From Gaiellasilicea sp035575835 (GTDB lineage: Bacteria > Actinomycetota > Thermoleophilia > Gaiellales > Gaiellaceae), in contig DATLXM010000165.1 in assembly GCA_035575835.1 (NCBI GenBank), forward strand, positions 1 through 5,954: a DNA stretch of 5,954 nt. Reading direction: 5' to 3'. The notes beneath the pieces are model-generated. The model had not been told where the DNA came from. It did not search any database and was given only the letters and a program-made list of their open reading frames with translations. The translations under genes and the position numbers were made by a program. Shown in pieces: positions 5,223-5,954 of this stretch (position 1 is its first letter; each line of letters starts with the position of its first letter).

Positions 5223-5954
5223 ACTGGGTCTGCGTCACCTGCGCGGCGCAGTTCGCCGAGTCCGCGGAGCCACCCGAGCGCTGCCCGATCTGTTCCGACG
5301 AGCGTCAGTACGTCGGCCCCGACGGCCAGCGCTGGACGACGATGGCGGAGCTCGCCGCCGATCATCGCTGCGAGCTCAGGGAGGACGCGGGAATGCTCGG
5401 GATCGGGATCGAGCCATCCGTCGCGATCGGGCAGCGGATGCTGCTCGTCGAGACCGGGGCCGGAAACGTCCTCTGGGACATGATCCCGCTCGTCGACGAC
5501 GCGGCGCTCGCCGCGGTCCGGGAGCGCGGTGAGGTGACGGCGATCGCGGTCTCGCATCCGCACTACTACACCGGGATGGTCGAGTGGAGTCATGCGCTCG
5601 CCCAGTCACAGGGATCCAGCGTCCCGATCCTGCTGCACGAGGCCGACCGGGAGTGGATCATGCGCCCCGATCCGGCGATCGAGCTCTGGTCGGGTGTGAC
5701 GAGGGAGCTCGGCGGCGGGGCCACGCTGCTGCGGCTCGGCGGCCACTTCGCGGGCGGCACGGTGCTCCATCACGCGGACGTGCTCCTCGCGGGGGACATC
5801 GTCCAGGTGATCCCGGATCGCCGCTTCGTGGGCTTCATGTGGAGCTACCCGAACCTGATCCCGCTTCCGGCCTCCGAGGTCGAGCGGATCGCGGCGGCGC
5901 TGGAGCCGTGGCGGTTCGAGCGAATCGTCGGGGCGTGGTGGGATCGCGTCGTCC
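5219..5954 (+). CDS. MBL-fold metallo-hydrolase with N-terminal zinc knuckle (partial, 3' end outside window)
   Basis: 245 codons are visible and the frame is still open at the window edge. Residues 1-25 carry C5xxC8 and C22xxC25, a rubredoxin- or zinc-ribbon-like knuckle ending in 'ERCPICSDERQYV'. A metallo-beta-lactamase-type domain follows from about residue 55: SHPHYYTG (112-119) at the place of the usual HxHxDH motif, GGHFAGG (174-180) with H176, and LAGDIV (190-195) with D193. Zn1-type ligands H113, H115 and H176 and the bridging aspartate seem kept, while the Asp-His of the Zn2 site is replaced by Y117 and T118. No ATG, GTG or TTG is in frame near the N-terminus. I propose the CTG at 5219, which overlaps the previous stop as CTGA; the first in-frame ATG (5342) would remove the cysteine knuckle. 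No Shine-Dalgarno is evident, so coupling to the upstream gene is likely. The substrate is unknown. Confidence 0.85.
   Translation, partial: MNWVCVTCAAQFAESAEPPERCPICSDERQYVGPDGQRWTTMAELAADHRCELREDAGMLGIGIEPSVAIGQRMLLVETGAGNVLWDMIPLVDDAALAAVRERGEVTAIAVSHPHYYTGMVEWSHALAQSQGSSVPILLHEADREWIMRPDPAIELWSGVTRELGGGATLLRLGGHFAGGTVLHHADVLLAGDIVQVIPDRRFVGFMWSYPNLIPLPASEVERIAAALEPWRFERIVGAWWDRVV

Noticed and set aside
1..5954. Mobile elements, CRISPR arrays, tRNA or rRNA genes
   Set aside because: I saw no repeat arrays, transposase-like frames, terminal inverted repeats or cloverleaf-like segments. Nearly every base from 141 on belongs to a coherent chromosomal gene.

Overview
The window is compact, gene-dense, very GC-rich bacterial DNA with strong G/C preference at third codon positions, GTG starts alongside ATG, and overlapping gene junctions. 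This style, together with TAnnnT boxes a few bases before start codons (apparently leaderless mRNAs), suggests an actinobacterium. The class Thermoleophilia (Gaiellales/Solirubrobacterales-like) is my best guess by impression only; no rRNA or other marker gene is present to prove it.

Layout. (1) 1-140: short non-coding leader holding a candidate promoter. (2) 141-1222, plus strand: two overlapping RCK/TrkA-type NAD-binding regulatory genes; the first has only the N-terminal RCK_N domain, the second has RCK_N plus RCK_C. (3) 1229-4092, minus strand: a trkA-trkH operon read toward the first pair. It encodes a full tandem TrkA (441 aa, four RCK half-domains) and the TrkH potassium-translocating subunit (513 aa, all four selectivity-filter loops present). 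The two potassium operons converge with only 6 bp between stop codons. (4) 4093-4151: a 59-bp divergent promoter region. (5) 4152-5222, plus strand: an exported PQQ-type glucose/sorbosone dehydrogenase-like beta-propeller protein. (6) 5219-5954, plus strand: an MBL-fold metallo-hydrolase with an N-terminal four-cysteine knuckle, running off the window end and apparently starting at a CTG codon that overlaps the preceding stop as CTGA.

How they work together. TrkH with the 441-aa TrkA forms a standard Trk potassium uptake system: TrkH is the membrane pore and TrkA the cytosolic nucleotide-sensing ring. The facing RCK pair encodes three of the four half-domains of a TrkA. It could join or compete in the TrkH ring, or serve another transporter outside the window, as the mycobacterial CeoB/CeoC pair may do. 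The dehydrogenase and hydrolase form a separate, translationally coupled unit with no evident metabolic link to potassium.

I do not see a clearly new system. The points most worth a second look are the domain-reduced RCK pair converging on a complete trkA-trkH operon, the shared leaderless promoter pattern, the CTG start, and the altered metal motif of the MBL protein.
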